From assembly GCA_030407315.1 (NCBI GenBank), contig JALQPE010001098.1:1-22481 (forward strand): DNA of 22,481 bases, read 5' to 3'. The notes beneath the pieces are model-generated. The model did not search any database. It saw only the letters and a program-made list of their open reading frames with translations, and had not been told where the DNA came from. The position numbers and the translations under genes were made by a program. This document shows, one piece after another, positions 8,562 through 17,470 of the stretch (positions are counted from its first letter, which is position 1; each line of letters starts with the position of its first letter). The stretch is from Asparagopsis taxiformis. Taxonomy: Eukaryota; Rhodophyta; Florideophyceae; Bonnemaisoniales; Bonnemaisoniaceae.

Positions 8562-9076
8562 GGATTCGTTTTTAGGCACACGATAAAACCAAGTAGTACA
8601 TGCGGCATAAGCTAGTTGCGCATTATAGCTTTGTTCGTGTTCAAGTTGATGCCTTCAATTTGGGCTTTGTGGTTTTCACTTAGGAGGTATCAAAGACGGA
8701 ACGAAATTGCGTCCCATTATTGGAAGACCTCCTATATTCATACCCATAACCCCCCTAGATACAGGTGGATCATGGGTACCCAAATATACTTTATATACAG
8801 GTGTTCCAAATTTTTTCCGCTCTGCGCTAGAATTCTCCACTTGCTGATACTTGTTTGTTCAAAGCCTCTTTCTTCTGAGTTTGAGCAGATCAAGTTAGAA
8901 CAACTTGCTACTTTGCTTAGAATTTGGCAAAACGCTTTGATTTGTGAAGGAAAGGAATAGATTTTTGCAGTATATTTTATCTTTGATCCCCTGCTTACTT
9001 GCTACCGAATAGGTTACCGAAACTTGCAGAGTAGTGAGTAAGATCAGCATCAGTAAACATCAAAACATACAATAAA
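8562..9076. other. Divergent intergenic region between amidase and sugar isomerase
   Basis: About 515 bases. A forward open frame (8616-8960) has unconvincing composition. The reverse strand holds a short stretch at 8676-8858 that looks protein-like. A TATCTTTG (8974-8981 region), matching the TAnnTTTG -7 consensus, lies about 100 bases before the isomerase ATG but without a -33 partner. No RNA gene or strong hairpin was seen. Confidence 0.5.
8676..8858 (-). CDS. Possible small reverse-strand gene fragment, unknown
   Basis: Reading backwards from 8858, the frame gives about 60 residues ending at a stop at 8676-8678, containing SAERKKFGTPVYKVYLGTHD followed by a Gly/Pro-rich tail (MGMNIGGLPIMGRNF, PSLIPPK). 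The balanced composition and Gly/Pro pattern look more like real protein than the overlapping forward frame. There is no ATG; a GTG is available, and upstream the coding seems to continue in other frames (KKEALNKQVSASGEF). If real, it lies just upstream of the amidase in the same direction, 114 bases away, and may be its operon partner. No family recognised. Confidence 0.3.
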   Translation of the reverse strand, partial: TNKYQQVENSSAERKKFGTPVYKVYLGTHDPPVSRGVMGMNIGGLPIMGRNFVPSLIPPK

Positions 9077-10039
9077 ATGAAAAGAAGAACTTTCATTGAA
9101 CGAGGAAGTCAGGCGGCATTGGGCTTGGGTTTATTTTCCCTTGCTGCTGCAACAGTCAGTCAGGTTCACAGGAAGGCACTGAAGAGAATACAGCGGAGGA
9201 GTCACCTAAAGAACTTTTCTTTCAGATTTCCTTGGCGCAATGGTCCATGAATAAGTCCTTTTTCGGCGGGAACTAGATAATTGGATTTTGCAGCTACTGC
9301 CAAAGAATCAATTTGCTTAGATGGTATCGAATATGTAAACCAGTTCTTTAAGGACAAAGCGGAAGATAGTGCCTATCTGGCTGAGATGAAGAAGAGAGCT
9401 GATGACAATGGTGTGAAATCCTTGTTGATCATGATTGATAGAGAGGGAGACTTGGGGGTACCGTAGATGCAGAACGCATCAAAGCTTTTGAAAACCACTA
9501 CAAATGGGTAGATGCGGCAAAGTACTTAGGGTGTCATTCTATCCGAGTAAACGCAGCAGGACAAGGAACTGCCGAGGAAGTGGCACAAGCAGCTGTAGAT
9601 GGCCTAGGCAAATTAAGTGAGTATGCAGCTAAGGCTGGACTAAACGTGATTGTAGAAAATCATGGCGGATACTCTTCTGATGGAGCTTGGTTAGCAGGTG
9701 TGATGTCTCAGGTCAATATGGATAACTGCGGTACATTGCCAGATTTTGGCAACTTCTGTGTTAAACGAGGAGAAGAGGGTTGTGATGAAATGTATGATCG
9801 CTATAAAGGGGTGACCGAATTGATGCCTTTTGCGAAAGCCGTAAGTGCTAAAACACACGACTTTGATGCAGACGGAAATGAGATTCACACAGATTACAAG
9901 AAGATGCTACAGATCGTAAAAATCTGCCGGATATAAAGGTTACATTGGAGTAGAGTACGAGGGTAGTGAATTGGATGAGGTAACTGGTATTCAAAAGACG
10001 ATTGATCTAATGAAGCGAGTGGGAATGGAGTTGAGTTAA
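9077..10039 (+). CDS. Exported TIM-barrel sugar phosphate isomerase/epimerase (frameshifted)
   Basis: About 320 residues of the AP-endonuclease-2-like TIM-barrel superfamily (PF01261 type), whose members isomerise or epimerise sugars with a divalent metal. The N-terminus [20 protein letters not shown] is a twin-arginine signal (KRRTFI); after a shift near 9145 it is followed by a Cys (SLAAC) and a low-complexity spacer ([16 protein letters not shown]), so a Tat-exported lipoprotein is likely. Barrel landmarks: [57 protein letters not shown] (metal-binding Glu and His) and [10 protein letters not shown]. Shifts near 9145, 9270, 9462 and 9930; the tail reads [20 protein letters not shown] and stops at 10037-10039. 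It is followed by a terminator, so it is probably a single-gene transcript. Confidence 0.85.
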
Positions 10040-10142
10040 TACTTGAACTTGGTGAATATACAAGACTGCTATTGGCGCCCCACTTGTGGTAAGCAATAGG
10101 GCATATCTTGAGAGTCAATAAGTGTCAAACAGTCTGATTCAG

Positions 10143-10178
10143 GAAAGTCGTGTTCGAATCATGCGACTTTCTGTTTTT
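10143..10178 (+). terminator. Rho-independent terminator after the isomerase gene
   Basis: gaaagtcg (10143-10150) pairs perfectly with cgactttc (10164-10171) over a 13-base loop, followed by tgttttt. About 100 bases downstream of the isomerase stop and ending just before the AraC gene start, so the two genes are probably transcribed separately. Confidence 0.65.
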
Positions 10179-10188
10179 GTTTTCCATT

Positions 10189-11281
10189 ATGGATACAGCC
10201 TTACTTCAACATATCGAATTTCTGATTGGCAGCATTGGGGTTGTCCTGGGCCTTTTTTTTGCTTCCTTATTGCTCAATAATCGCCAAAAGCGTCACAAAG
10301 CCAATGTATTTCTAGCCATTTACCTTTTGGCATTTAGCCTTCGCGTAGGGAAGTCGCTTTTTCATAATTATTTTGAAATTGATGCCACGATACGAACGCT
10401 TTTTTTGACAGCTTTACTCTGTGTTGGACCCTCCATTTGGCTGTATACCTCCCAGTTGATCAAACTTCGACCCGCGCAAAGACCAAGAGAGTGGCTCCAC
10501 TACATTCCTTTTGTCCTATTGGCGAGTTGTTGTTGGCTCATTCCTAATAATGGTTCTTGGATATTTGGGGTCTTCTACAATTTCCTGATCGTCCATATGT
10601 TTGCCTATACCCTGCTTTCCATAATCAATGCTATCAGATCTACTGATACTTCACGCTTGAAAGACAGCCCCGAGTTAACCCGTTGGGTAACGCATTTTTT
10701 GGCCCTGAATATGGTGTTTATTATCCTCTATTTTCTGATTTCTGATTTATCATTCCTTTCTATATGGGAATCTCTTTTCTGTTTTCCTCTGTCATCATCT
10801 ATTTGTCTTTTCTCGCGTTTAGAGATCCATCTTTATTTGAAATCGGGATGGAGAAATACAGTCGATCAACCCTAAGTGATAGTGAGGTAGATCAGCTCAT
10901 TCATCGCTTGAAAGCGCTGATGGAAAAAGAGAAGCCTTACCTCGATCCTTCTTTAAAACTCTCCAAGTTGAGTGACCAACTTGGCGTTTCTTCCAAAGTG
11001 CTTTCTCAAGCCATCAATCAAACCGAGTCGCTGAATTATTCGCAATTGTTTCGAGATATCGGGTACTGGAAGTAAAGCGCTTGATGCAGTTGCCTAGCTA
11101 TGCTAACATGACGATTGCTGCTATGGCATATGATAGTGGTTTTAGCAGTATCTCTACCTTTAATGCGGCATTTAAAAAACATGCTGGACAAACCGCAAAA
11201 GCCTATCGAAAGACACTGAACAAAAGCGTGATTTCCAGTAAACAAAGACTATTTTCCCAGAAAAGTGTGCCAACATCATGA
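10189..11281 (+). CDS. AraC-family regulator with seven-helix membrane sensor (frameshifted)
   Basis: About 364 residues. The first 225 form seven hydrophobic helices, for example FLIGSIGVVLGLFFASLLL, VFLAIYLLAFSLRVG, TLFLTALLCVGPSIWLY, YIPFVLLASCCWLI, FLIVHMFAYTLLSII, HFLALNMVFIILYFLIS and, after a shift near 10765, GISFLFSSVIIYLSFLAF. A linker (DSEVDQLIHRLKALMEKEKP) leads to the AraC DNA-binding domain: LKLSKLSDQLGVSSKVLSQA is the first helix-turn-helix and, after a shift near 11055, IAAMAYDSGFSSISTFNAAF the second. This architecture is common in Bacteroidota and implies a membrane-embedded sensor that binds DNA directly. ATG 10189 is preferred over an earlier in-frame start at 10150 that lies within the terminator hairpin. 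Signal and targets are unknown; the secreted protein 64 bases downstream is the obvious candidate. Confidence 0.85.
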
Positions 11282-11344
11282 TTTCGGTAGGATGAAAGGC
11301 TGATAGCACTCAAATTTATGGCTGAATCTAAAAGCTAATTAAAA

Positions 11345-11863
11345 ATGAGACTACTAATCCTTTTCTTCTTACTGGTTTCGAGTCCTTTTGCTTACAGTCA
11401 AAGCAGTTCCCACCAAGGGCCAACGCACAATTTTGCGGTTCACCCGTTTAATAATCCTAATGACCAGGGCGAAATGCTAATGTGTAGGGAACAACAGGTA
11501 TGGGCGCCCCCTTCTTTTATTTATAAAGAGCGGCAATATATCAAGGAAAGCCTTGACAGTTTAGCGCAGGCTTATGGCCTTCAGATAGCCGCTGCAAAAC
11601 TTCGAGGGCAGTTTAGTTATAAATATGATTACCACCCTTATGCCACTTTAAGGCATTACTATGTCGCCAACTATAAGAGTGGTTCCTTGAAACTTCCAGC
11701 AGGTCTGGATGAAGCGAAGTGGATGCCCATCTCAGCAGCTATTGAGGCTAACACAGTCACCTCCATTAAAGAAATTTCACAGCAAATTGTCAAGTACCCA
11801 GAAACTGTTTGGGGTGGTTCCTTTATGGTGAGTCATGTTGGGGATGAACACCCACGAAATTAG
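11345..11863 (+). CDS. Secreted protein resembling a degenerate Nudix fold, unknown function
   Basis: An uninterrupted 172-residue frame starting MRLLILFFLLVSSPFAYSQS, a clear Sec signal peptide with cleavage after YS or AYS. The mature part has a pattern reminiscent of Nudix hydrolases: VWAPPSFIYKERQYIKESLD, then AQAYGLQ where the box helix would be, and later LRHYYVANYKSGSLKLPAGL and EAKWMPISAAIE, like the last strands and helix of the fold. The catalytic REuxEExGu residues are not present, so if the fold is right the protein is likely non-catalytic. This is my inference from pattern only; it may belong to an unrelated unnamed family. It lies 64 bases after the membrane AraC gene in the same direction and could be co-transcribed. 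Confidence 0.6.
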   Translation: MRLLILFFLLVSSPFAYSQSSSHQGPTHNFAVHPFNNPNDQGEMLMCREQQVWAPPSFIYKERQYIKESLDSLAQAYGLQIAAAKLRGQFSYKYDYHPYATLRHYYVANYKSGSLKLPAGLDEAKWMPISAAIEANTVTSIKEISQQIVKYPETVWGGSFMVSHVGDEHPRN

Positions 11864-11912
11864 TAGAGCCCTTTTATCCCTTGAATTAAGGGGAGAGTGT
11901 CAAAAGTCTGGA

Positions 11913-11962
11913 ATTGTTGGTGAAAACATTCCCAGCCATTGTTGCGCGTTTTTACCAACAAT
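11913..11962. terminator. Hairpin between convergent genes, likely bidirectional terminator
   Basis: attgttggtgaaaac (11913-11927) pairs with gtttttaccaacaat (11948-11962), 14 of 15 positions, with a 20-base loop. It lies between the stop of the secreted Nudix-like protein (+) and the stop of the membrane protein (-). Confidence 0.6.
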
Positions 11963-12019
11963 TTCACACATTTGATTGCACAATCTTACTACGGAGCGTT
12001 CTCAACGATTGACCCACCT

Positions 12020-12582
12020 CTACACCTTTGCAAGTCGCCGCTTACGCACCCACCAAAATAGGAGTGTAAGTACAAACGGCGCCAGAAGCAGGATGGCATT
12101 CCATAACCTTTCTTGAACCTGTTTTTTCCCATTTGGCTGCTCTTCAGTCAATCGCAAGGCTACATTTTTGTGGTCCCTGTTAAACCAACAAGGGATCACA
12201 GTTGTTCCTTTCGAGCAGGTGCCGCTCGCGTGTATTCTATATCGATCTCATGACGCTGTATTCCTCCTTTGTTTTCCTCTTTCAAGCCAACAGAATCGAT
12301 TCGTCTGCTTCGAAGATGTTCTCGCACTTCATCACCATAATACAGGCTGAATTTGCTTGACCTGGAGATCGGGCTAGCTTCATTGGGTAGTAAAATAATA
12401 CCTCTCAAGTACTTACTTCGGTGACTTATACTGCCTTTGACATACACACTATCCACTTGCAAGTTGCCAACTTCCAGGTTTTTGTAGAATGAAATAGTCT
12501 TGGGAATGCTGATGAGCATCAAGCTACCTGCTACGGCAAAGAAACCCGTAATTACTAAGGATACAATACGAAGCACGACCAT
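12020..12582 (-). CDS. Two-helix membrane protein of unknown function (frameshifted)
   Basis: About 188 residues. An N-terminal helix (IVSLVITGFFAVAGSLMLIS) is followed by an extracytoplasmic domain of about 120 residues (YYGDEVREHLRSRRIDSVGL, HEIDIEYTR) and, after a shift near 12220, continues as GTCSKGTTVIPCWFNRDHKN to a second helix (LWNAILLLAPFVLTLLFWWV) ending RKRRLAKV and the stop at 12020-12022. The overall plan, two helices bracketing a beta-rich domain, recalls DUF3592-like proteins but I cannot confirm it. The start lies 10 bases downstream of the ADP-ribosylglycohydrolase stop on the same strand, so the two are almost certainly one operon and may act together in the envelope. Confidence 0.65.
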
Positions 12583-12591
12583 AATGGGGGA

Positions 12592-14032
12592 TTAAGAGCC
12601 AGCAGGAATCATCCACTTATCCTGAGGATATACCAAACGTTTTTATCCAAATCAACGCCACCTTTCATATGTTCCTGCACCATTCGATCAATAATGAAGA
12701 GCCCAACTTGGGCCATGTTTTCAAAGGTATCGATTCCATCATTAGGAAATCCGCCTCTCGTTCTATGAATATTGAAGGTATTGGAGAACCGCTGACCAAA
12801 GGCCTCTTCGAGTCCCTCCTTACCTAGCATAAAGCCCAAAAGCCCACCCCAGGTGGCTGTCGGGTTATCCGAATCCCAACCTGCAAGCGCACCAATTTTA
12901 ATGGTTTCTTTGATATCTCCTTCACCGTATAAGAGACTAACTATACTTGCCCAAAGTTGATGCCTGCTGCAAAACAACCGTTGCAAACAGGGTCCTTTGT
13001 TGACCATTGATAACCATCGGCCTGTTCTACCTGGTATTTTTGATGTAGGGCATCACGGGCTTCTTCCCAGCTTACCCCAGCCGCATACTGCTGCTTGACA
13101 AAATCATACATTTTGGCCGAGTAAGAATCATTGGGAAGGCGTTGGCGTGCCGTTCTGCCATCCAAAGCAATTTATTTTTGATACTTAAACCTTCTTTTGG
13201 TGCACTAGCCAAGGCATACATGATGACATAAAATTCAGCGGCCCATTGCGCATTAAAGCGAGCGGTGGTTTGGATAGGGAGTTCCGCTATTTCTAAGGCA
13301 ACATCAGGTCTGCTGGGAGCATAAAAGCCAAATATTTCTGTCGTAAGTTGCGCATCGATCATTTCATAGTTGGGATTATTTTCAGGAGCGCTGGTGGCTG
13401 GAGGGAGCATGCCTTGCTGCATCAAGTCATGTGTAGTTTGATTGGAAACCCACAGGTAATTTTCACCTTTTTTCCCATCAGCTCCGATAAAGGGGCTTTC
13501 TCCTTCTTTATAGATTGGGTCAACCATCCCTCCCTGATCTGTTCGGGACTTAGTTTTGTGGTTTTGTTCTGATGTGTAATATATTGATAGATATATTCGA
13601 TATCGGTATCATCGTCGGCGCCCCATAGTCCACCTTCTTTCTCAAAAAGAAAAGTAATGGTGGGAGAGAGCGTATCATTAAAAGAGTCATCCCACATATT
13701 GGGTTGATCTGGGCCACCCCAATCTGCACTGGTATAGAAAACCCGCTGCTTTTCCATCTTTACCTTCTCCACCTATCTTGTCCATTTCGGTAATTAATCC
13801 AGTCCAGTTGGCAATGCATTGGCCTAGCCAGAAACCATGTAACTGATCCGCATAGGCCGAACGAGAAATCACTAAATCGGAGGGCTGAGGGGTATAGGCT
13901 TGGTATTCGAGTTGAGGGTCGCCAACGCCTGCTGTAGGCTTTGGTTTGTTGGGCTTCTTCATTAGTAGCCTCATTGGATTGGCAAGCGAAAAGACTAAAG
14001 CAGAGTAAAGCAATACTTAGGATTCGATACAT
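12592..14032 (-). CDS. Lipoprotein-type ADP-ribosylglycohydrolase (DraG/ARH family, frameshifted)
   Basis: About 480 residues. The start MYRILSIALLCFSLFACQSN has a lipobox (LFAC), predicting export and lipid anchoring. The enzymatic part begins at SAYADQLHGFWLGQCIANWT, the counterpart of the family's first helix. The metal sites are visible: GADDDTDIEYIYQYIT (DDTD motif) and GWDSDNPTATWGG (the second D-x-D motif, normally GGDTDT). Family members remove ADP-ribose from proteins or small molecules using two Mg2+ ions; here an extra segment of about 150 residues separates the sites, longer than in DraG. Shifts occur near 13940, 13760, 13450, 13150, 12960 and 12640; the last restores QDKWMIPAGS and a stop at 12592-12594. 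Export is unusual because most characterised members are cytosolic, so the substrate is uncertain. Confidence 0.8.
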
Positions 14033-14124
14033 ACTAGTTTCAAGTGATTGAAACCCTAAATATAGGTCCTAAGAACCAAATAAACGGTGATTTAGCCGTA
14101 CACTGATAGGAAGAGTATTACATT

Positions 14125-16121
14125 CTAGTTGATAAAGCGCCAATTGATCCCAAACCGGAAGCCGTTAAAGGATTAGGGCGTAGGCGGTTTGATAGTAGAG
14201 TTGCCTATCCATAAACAGGATGGACATATTCTCGTACTTGAAGAAGGCCCTGAAGTTTCCAATTCGCATGCCGAAGAAAGCATCGAGATTGGGGTATGCT
14301 TCAATTTTTGATCAGACAGTTGGAATTGCCCAGTAAAGGGATTGTAGTAATATCCATCCCATTCCGTATTGAATCGCGTATCAACGCCCCACCTTACGCT
14401 TAGTACTTTAAACCAAGTGCCGGCGTAGTAAAGACTGTGTTTCGTATAAAGAGTAGGAACGCGGATAACGCTTTCAGTAGACTGTTGGAAGGTGACGACA
14501 TTATCCAGGTGAATGTGTCCGAGGCGGAAATTCTTTTGGACCATCACTGACTGATGCTAATCGGAACGCCCGTTTGTTGCGATTCGCCCGTTTGATCGAA
14601 ATAGATAAAATTATTGATTAGATGATAGCCCCCTGAGAGTGTAATGCCTAGCGCTGGAAGATGATAGGATGCAGTCAGGTTGGTTTCCAAGGTAGAGCGA
14701 AAGGATTTCTCCCACAAGGATTGTTGTGATAGGCGGAATCGCTCTTGAAGCAATGTCGGACTATACAACTGGCTGCTGGCTTGTACCTTTAGGCTTCCTC
14801 CTTTTTTTAGATCGAAAAATAACTCACCGTTCAATTTATAGTCGCCGCGATTATCTAGTAGGCCAAAGTGTGCGTTGGTGGAAATAAATAATCGCTCACT
14901 TGGATTGAAGGTGATCTTCCCAGTCAAAAATAGATTATTGACAGTGGACTTTAAAGGTTCATAGTCTAACCAATTCAAACTATGTACAAGTCCAAACTGT
15001 AAAAGGTCTTTTTCCCGTTTAATCTCATTGTCTTGCGCTGCAGCTCCTAAACGGAATGTACTGAGATTGAAGACGTTCTCAAGTTTTCGATGCTGCAAAT
15101 AAAACCGACTACCGCGATCATCTATTTGAAAGATGGGGAATTGGCTAAAAAAGAGCGTATCGCCAGTTGTCCCTTCTTCAAAAAACTTGTATTTGTTGTT
15201 GTTATATAAAACCTGGTGGGATAGGGTATAGGATCGTAAGGGGCCTCGGAGGGAATCTTCTTGCCCTCCAAATTGAAGATAGTGGGTATAACTCCACTCT
15301 CGATGTTGATGCCGGGTTTGACCACTCTCGAGAAAAGTAACAGCAGAAGCTGGCCCTCTAAATTGCCCTTCCTTTTCAGGTTCACGGAAAACACCGCCAT
15401 TATCTTCGGCTTCTGCCGTATTGGAGGCGAAAGAAAAATAGGCTCGATACTTACCACTCTTACTTTCATAGGACATATTATTTACAAAAGTGGTCATCCT
15501 ATGATTCTGGTTTGGATACTGATTGGACGAACCAATATAACTATGCCTGTCATATACCAGAGCGTAATTGATACCATTGGCAAAGTTGCGGCTGAATTGG
15601 GCTTTGAAGATGCCATCCGCCTGCTCTCCCCCTTGGGTATAATGTACGTTGGTGTACGGCTTTTCCAAGCGATAATAAGGGGTTTGACTGGCCTTTGTGA
15701 AATAGAGATCGTACTGGTTTAAACCCACATCAAAACCTCGTCGCTGGCTCGCCTCAAAAAGGATGGGGCGGGTCGCAGATCCCACGATGCCTAAGTGTAT
15801 ATGATCAAAGTCGCGTTGGCGGATCGGGTCATATTGATGGAAATAACCAGAAAGTAAGCTATCAGAGAATGGGGTTTCTCGGTTCGGATTCTCCGCATAA
15901 TACAAGAAGACACCGAAAGTATCCACTTCATCAGCCAACTGCTCATCAAATCCCATCTGGGAAACATCATCCTGGCCTCCCGTTACGGTAGGCCGCTGGG
16001 ATGTACGTTGCGAAGGCTGGCCGGGTCTCAATACCTTTTCAGATTGCTGCTGGCTATACATTTCCAGGCTTACCATGGTAAACAATCCGATTAATATTGT
16101 GATTTGGAGTCTTCTATTCAT
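14125..16121 (-). CDS. Putative outer-membrane porin (PF14121-like, frameshifted near the C-terminus)
   Basis: About 665 residues, with an uninterrupted 525-residue N-terminal part. The start MNRRLQITILIGLFTMVSLE leads into a signal peptide with cleavage near MYSQ. After a polar segment, long runs of alternating polar and aromatic residues form many beta strands (for example NGINYALVYDRHSYIG, KYRAYFSFASNTAEAE, LTASYHLPALGITLSGGYHL), as in an outer-membrane barrel. The FDHIHLGIVGSATRP and FDVGLNQYDLYF segments are characteristic of the Bacteroidota putative-porin family. Shifts near 14545, 14280 and 14155 restore a C-terminal strand (FRFGINWRFIN) before the stop at 14125-14127, ending with aromatic/hydrophobic residues as barrels do. 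Transport substrate unknown. It precedes the ADP-ribosylglycohydrolase gene by 92 bases in the same direction. Confidence 0.85.
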
Positions 16122-16300
16122 ATTGATATTTCCGAGAAACTATCCGAGAAAATCGGCCTAAAACTACTGCTTTCCTTTCAATCCTATATCCTACCTCCTT
16201 CAGAACGGCCCACGGAGGTGATTGGTTGCTTGTTATTCAGTCATTAACCCTACAGTTGGATTCTATTCGCTTTCCATTAAGAATTGAAAGCCTAAAACCA

Positions 16301-16332
16301 GGGTTGAAAGCACGTGTTTGAACTTTCAACCC
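16301..16332 (-). terminator. Hairpin downstream of fabI, likely terminator
   Basis: gggttgaaag (16301-16310) and ctttcaaccc (16323-16332) are perfect 10-base arms with a 12-base loop, 16 bases beyond the fabI stop. On the reverse strand it is followed by tggtttta, a weak U-tract. It would separate fabI from the porin gene. Confidence 0.6.
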
Positions 16333-16347
16333 TAAATTTCACTATAT

Positions 16348-17149
16348 CTATAATCCTAAAACAGCAGGATTCATGCCCATATTGGAGAATCCGCCATCGT
16401 GGTATAGGTTCTGCATAGTGACCATCCTGGTCAAGTCTGAAAACATCATGACGCAGTAATCCGCACAAGCATCAGCTGAGGCGTTTCCAAGTGGTGACAT
16501 CTTATCCGCATAACCGAAAAACTCCTCAAAGCCTTTTACCCCACTTCCCGCAGTCGTCCAGGTTGGAGATTGGGATACGGTATTCACTCTCACGTTTTTC
16601 TCCACGCCGAAGTGGTAGCCAAACTACGCGCGAAAGATTCCAACAGCGATTTGGATTCTGCCATCTCATTATAATCGGGGAAAACCCGCTGAGCAGCGAT
16701 ATAGGTCAGGGCCAGGATCGATCCCCAATCGTTGATTGCGTCCATTTTCCACATCGTTTGCATCACTCGGTGGAATGACATAGCGGAAATATCAAACGTC
16801 TTGTGCATCCAGTCGTAGTTGATGTTGGTATATCCTCTTTTTTTACGGACATTTAGCGACATACCAATCGAGTGTAACACGAAATCGATTTTTCCTCCTA
16901 GCACATCCATGGACTCTGTGAACAAATTCTCAAGATCTTCCATGCTTGTAGCATCTGCGGGAATGATCTTAGCATTAAGCTTTTCACCTAATGCATTGAT
17001 AGCGCCGAAACGCAAGGCAACGGGCGCATTCGTCAAGGTAATCTGTGCACCTTCTTCAACGCATCGCTCTGCAATTTTCCAGGCGATGGATTTGTCATCT
17101 AATGCACCGAAGATGATGCCTTTTTTCCTGCTAAAAGATTGTTTGCCAT
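16348..17149 (-). CDS. fabI: Enoyl-[acyl-carrier-protein] reductase FabI (frameshifted)
   Basis: About 267 residues; NADH-dependent reduction of enoyl-ACP, the last step of each fatty-acid elongation cycle, in the cytosol. ATG at 17149 gives MANNLLAGKK and, after a shift near 17120, GIIFGALDDKSIAWKIAERC, the FabI-type nucleotide-binding loop. Further on come GGKIDFVLHSIGMSLNVRKK (SIG motif), ISAMSFHRVMQTMW, and FPDYNEMAESKSLLES, where Tyr-x6-Lys is the catalytic pair. A second shift near 16610 restores FGVEKNVRVNTVSQSPTWTT, the SxSPTxT substrate loop; the C-terminus is NLYHDGGFSNMGMNPAVLGL. As an essential gene in most bacteria it argues that the shifts are sequencing errors. It is followed by a hairpin and preceded by 320 bases of non-coding sequence with a motif shared with recN. 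Confidence 0.92.
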
Positions 17150-17268
17150 AACGATTTAATTACTCATGAAGCGAAAGTTATCCATATTTAGGATGGCGTA
17201 ACTTGTGGACTTCACTAATGATTTCTGTTCAAGTTTATCCTTCTCGGGCAATTTTTGCGGTTCCGTCT

Positions 17269-17309
17269 GGCCGCCGGACAGGTTTATCTGGCTAGCTAGA
17301 CAGGCGGCC
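17269..17309. repeat. GC-rich inverted repeat
   Basis: ggccgcc (17269-17275) pairs with ggcggcc (17303-17309); the loop contains gctagctag and a second ggaca/ccggaca-like element. On the forward strand it is followed by tttt. Much more GC-rich than the surroundings; it may terminate transcription or be a short dispersed repeat. Confidence 0.4.
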
Positions 17310-17373
17310 TTTTAGTTAGAAGAGTTGAGCCCAAGGGAAGCAAAACTTGTAGCTAGAAGGGTGACGCAAAAAC

Positions 17374-17391
17374 ACAAAAATTGTCAGAGAA
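17374..17391. promoter_or_regulatory. Repeated motif upstream of fabI (copy 1)
   Basis: acaaaaattgtcagagaa, containing an ACAA/TTGT inverted pair, 225 bases upstream of fabI. The same sequence with one fewer A occurs at 19259-19275, upstream of recN, in the same orientation relative to the downstream gene. Could be an operator or a short intergenic repeat. Confidence 0.4.
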
Positions 17392-17470
17392 CGAAATTTA
17401 TAAAAGAACTGCGGGTGTGCTACCGCATCTTATTCAATTAAATATTATACACTAAGTATGAATGGCTAGA

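Larger units (their letters stand above)
17150..17470. other. Intergenic region between recN and fabI
   Basis: About 320 bases without a gene. It holds a GC-rich hairpin at 17269-17309 and the motif at 17374-17391 that is repeated upstream of recN. No coding sequence was recognised. Confidence 0.6.

Noticed and set aside
8616..8960. Forward 114-residue open frame in the amidase/isomerase gap
   Set aside because: Rich in Trp, Tyr, Cys and Ile without a pattern of domains or a signal; the opposite strand looks more protein-like.
12592..14032. ADP-ribosylglycohydrolase with neighbours as a toxin-antitoxin or DarTG-like system
   Set aside because: It is an exported DraG/ARH-type protein, not a macrodomain antitoxin, and no ADP-ribosyltransferase gene is nearby.
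15261..15722. Forward 153-residue open frame inside the porin gene
   Set aside because: Antisense shadow of an uninterrupted porin coding region with clear beta-barrel character.
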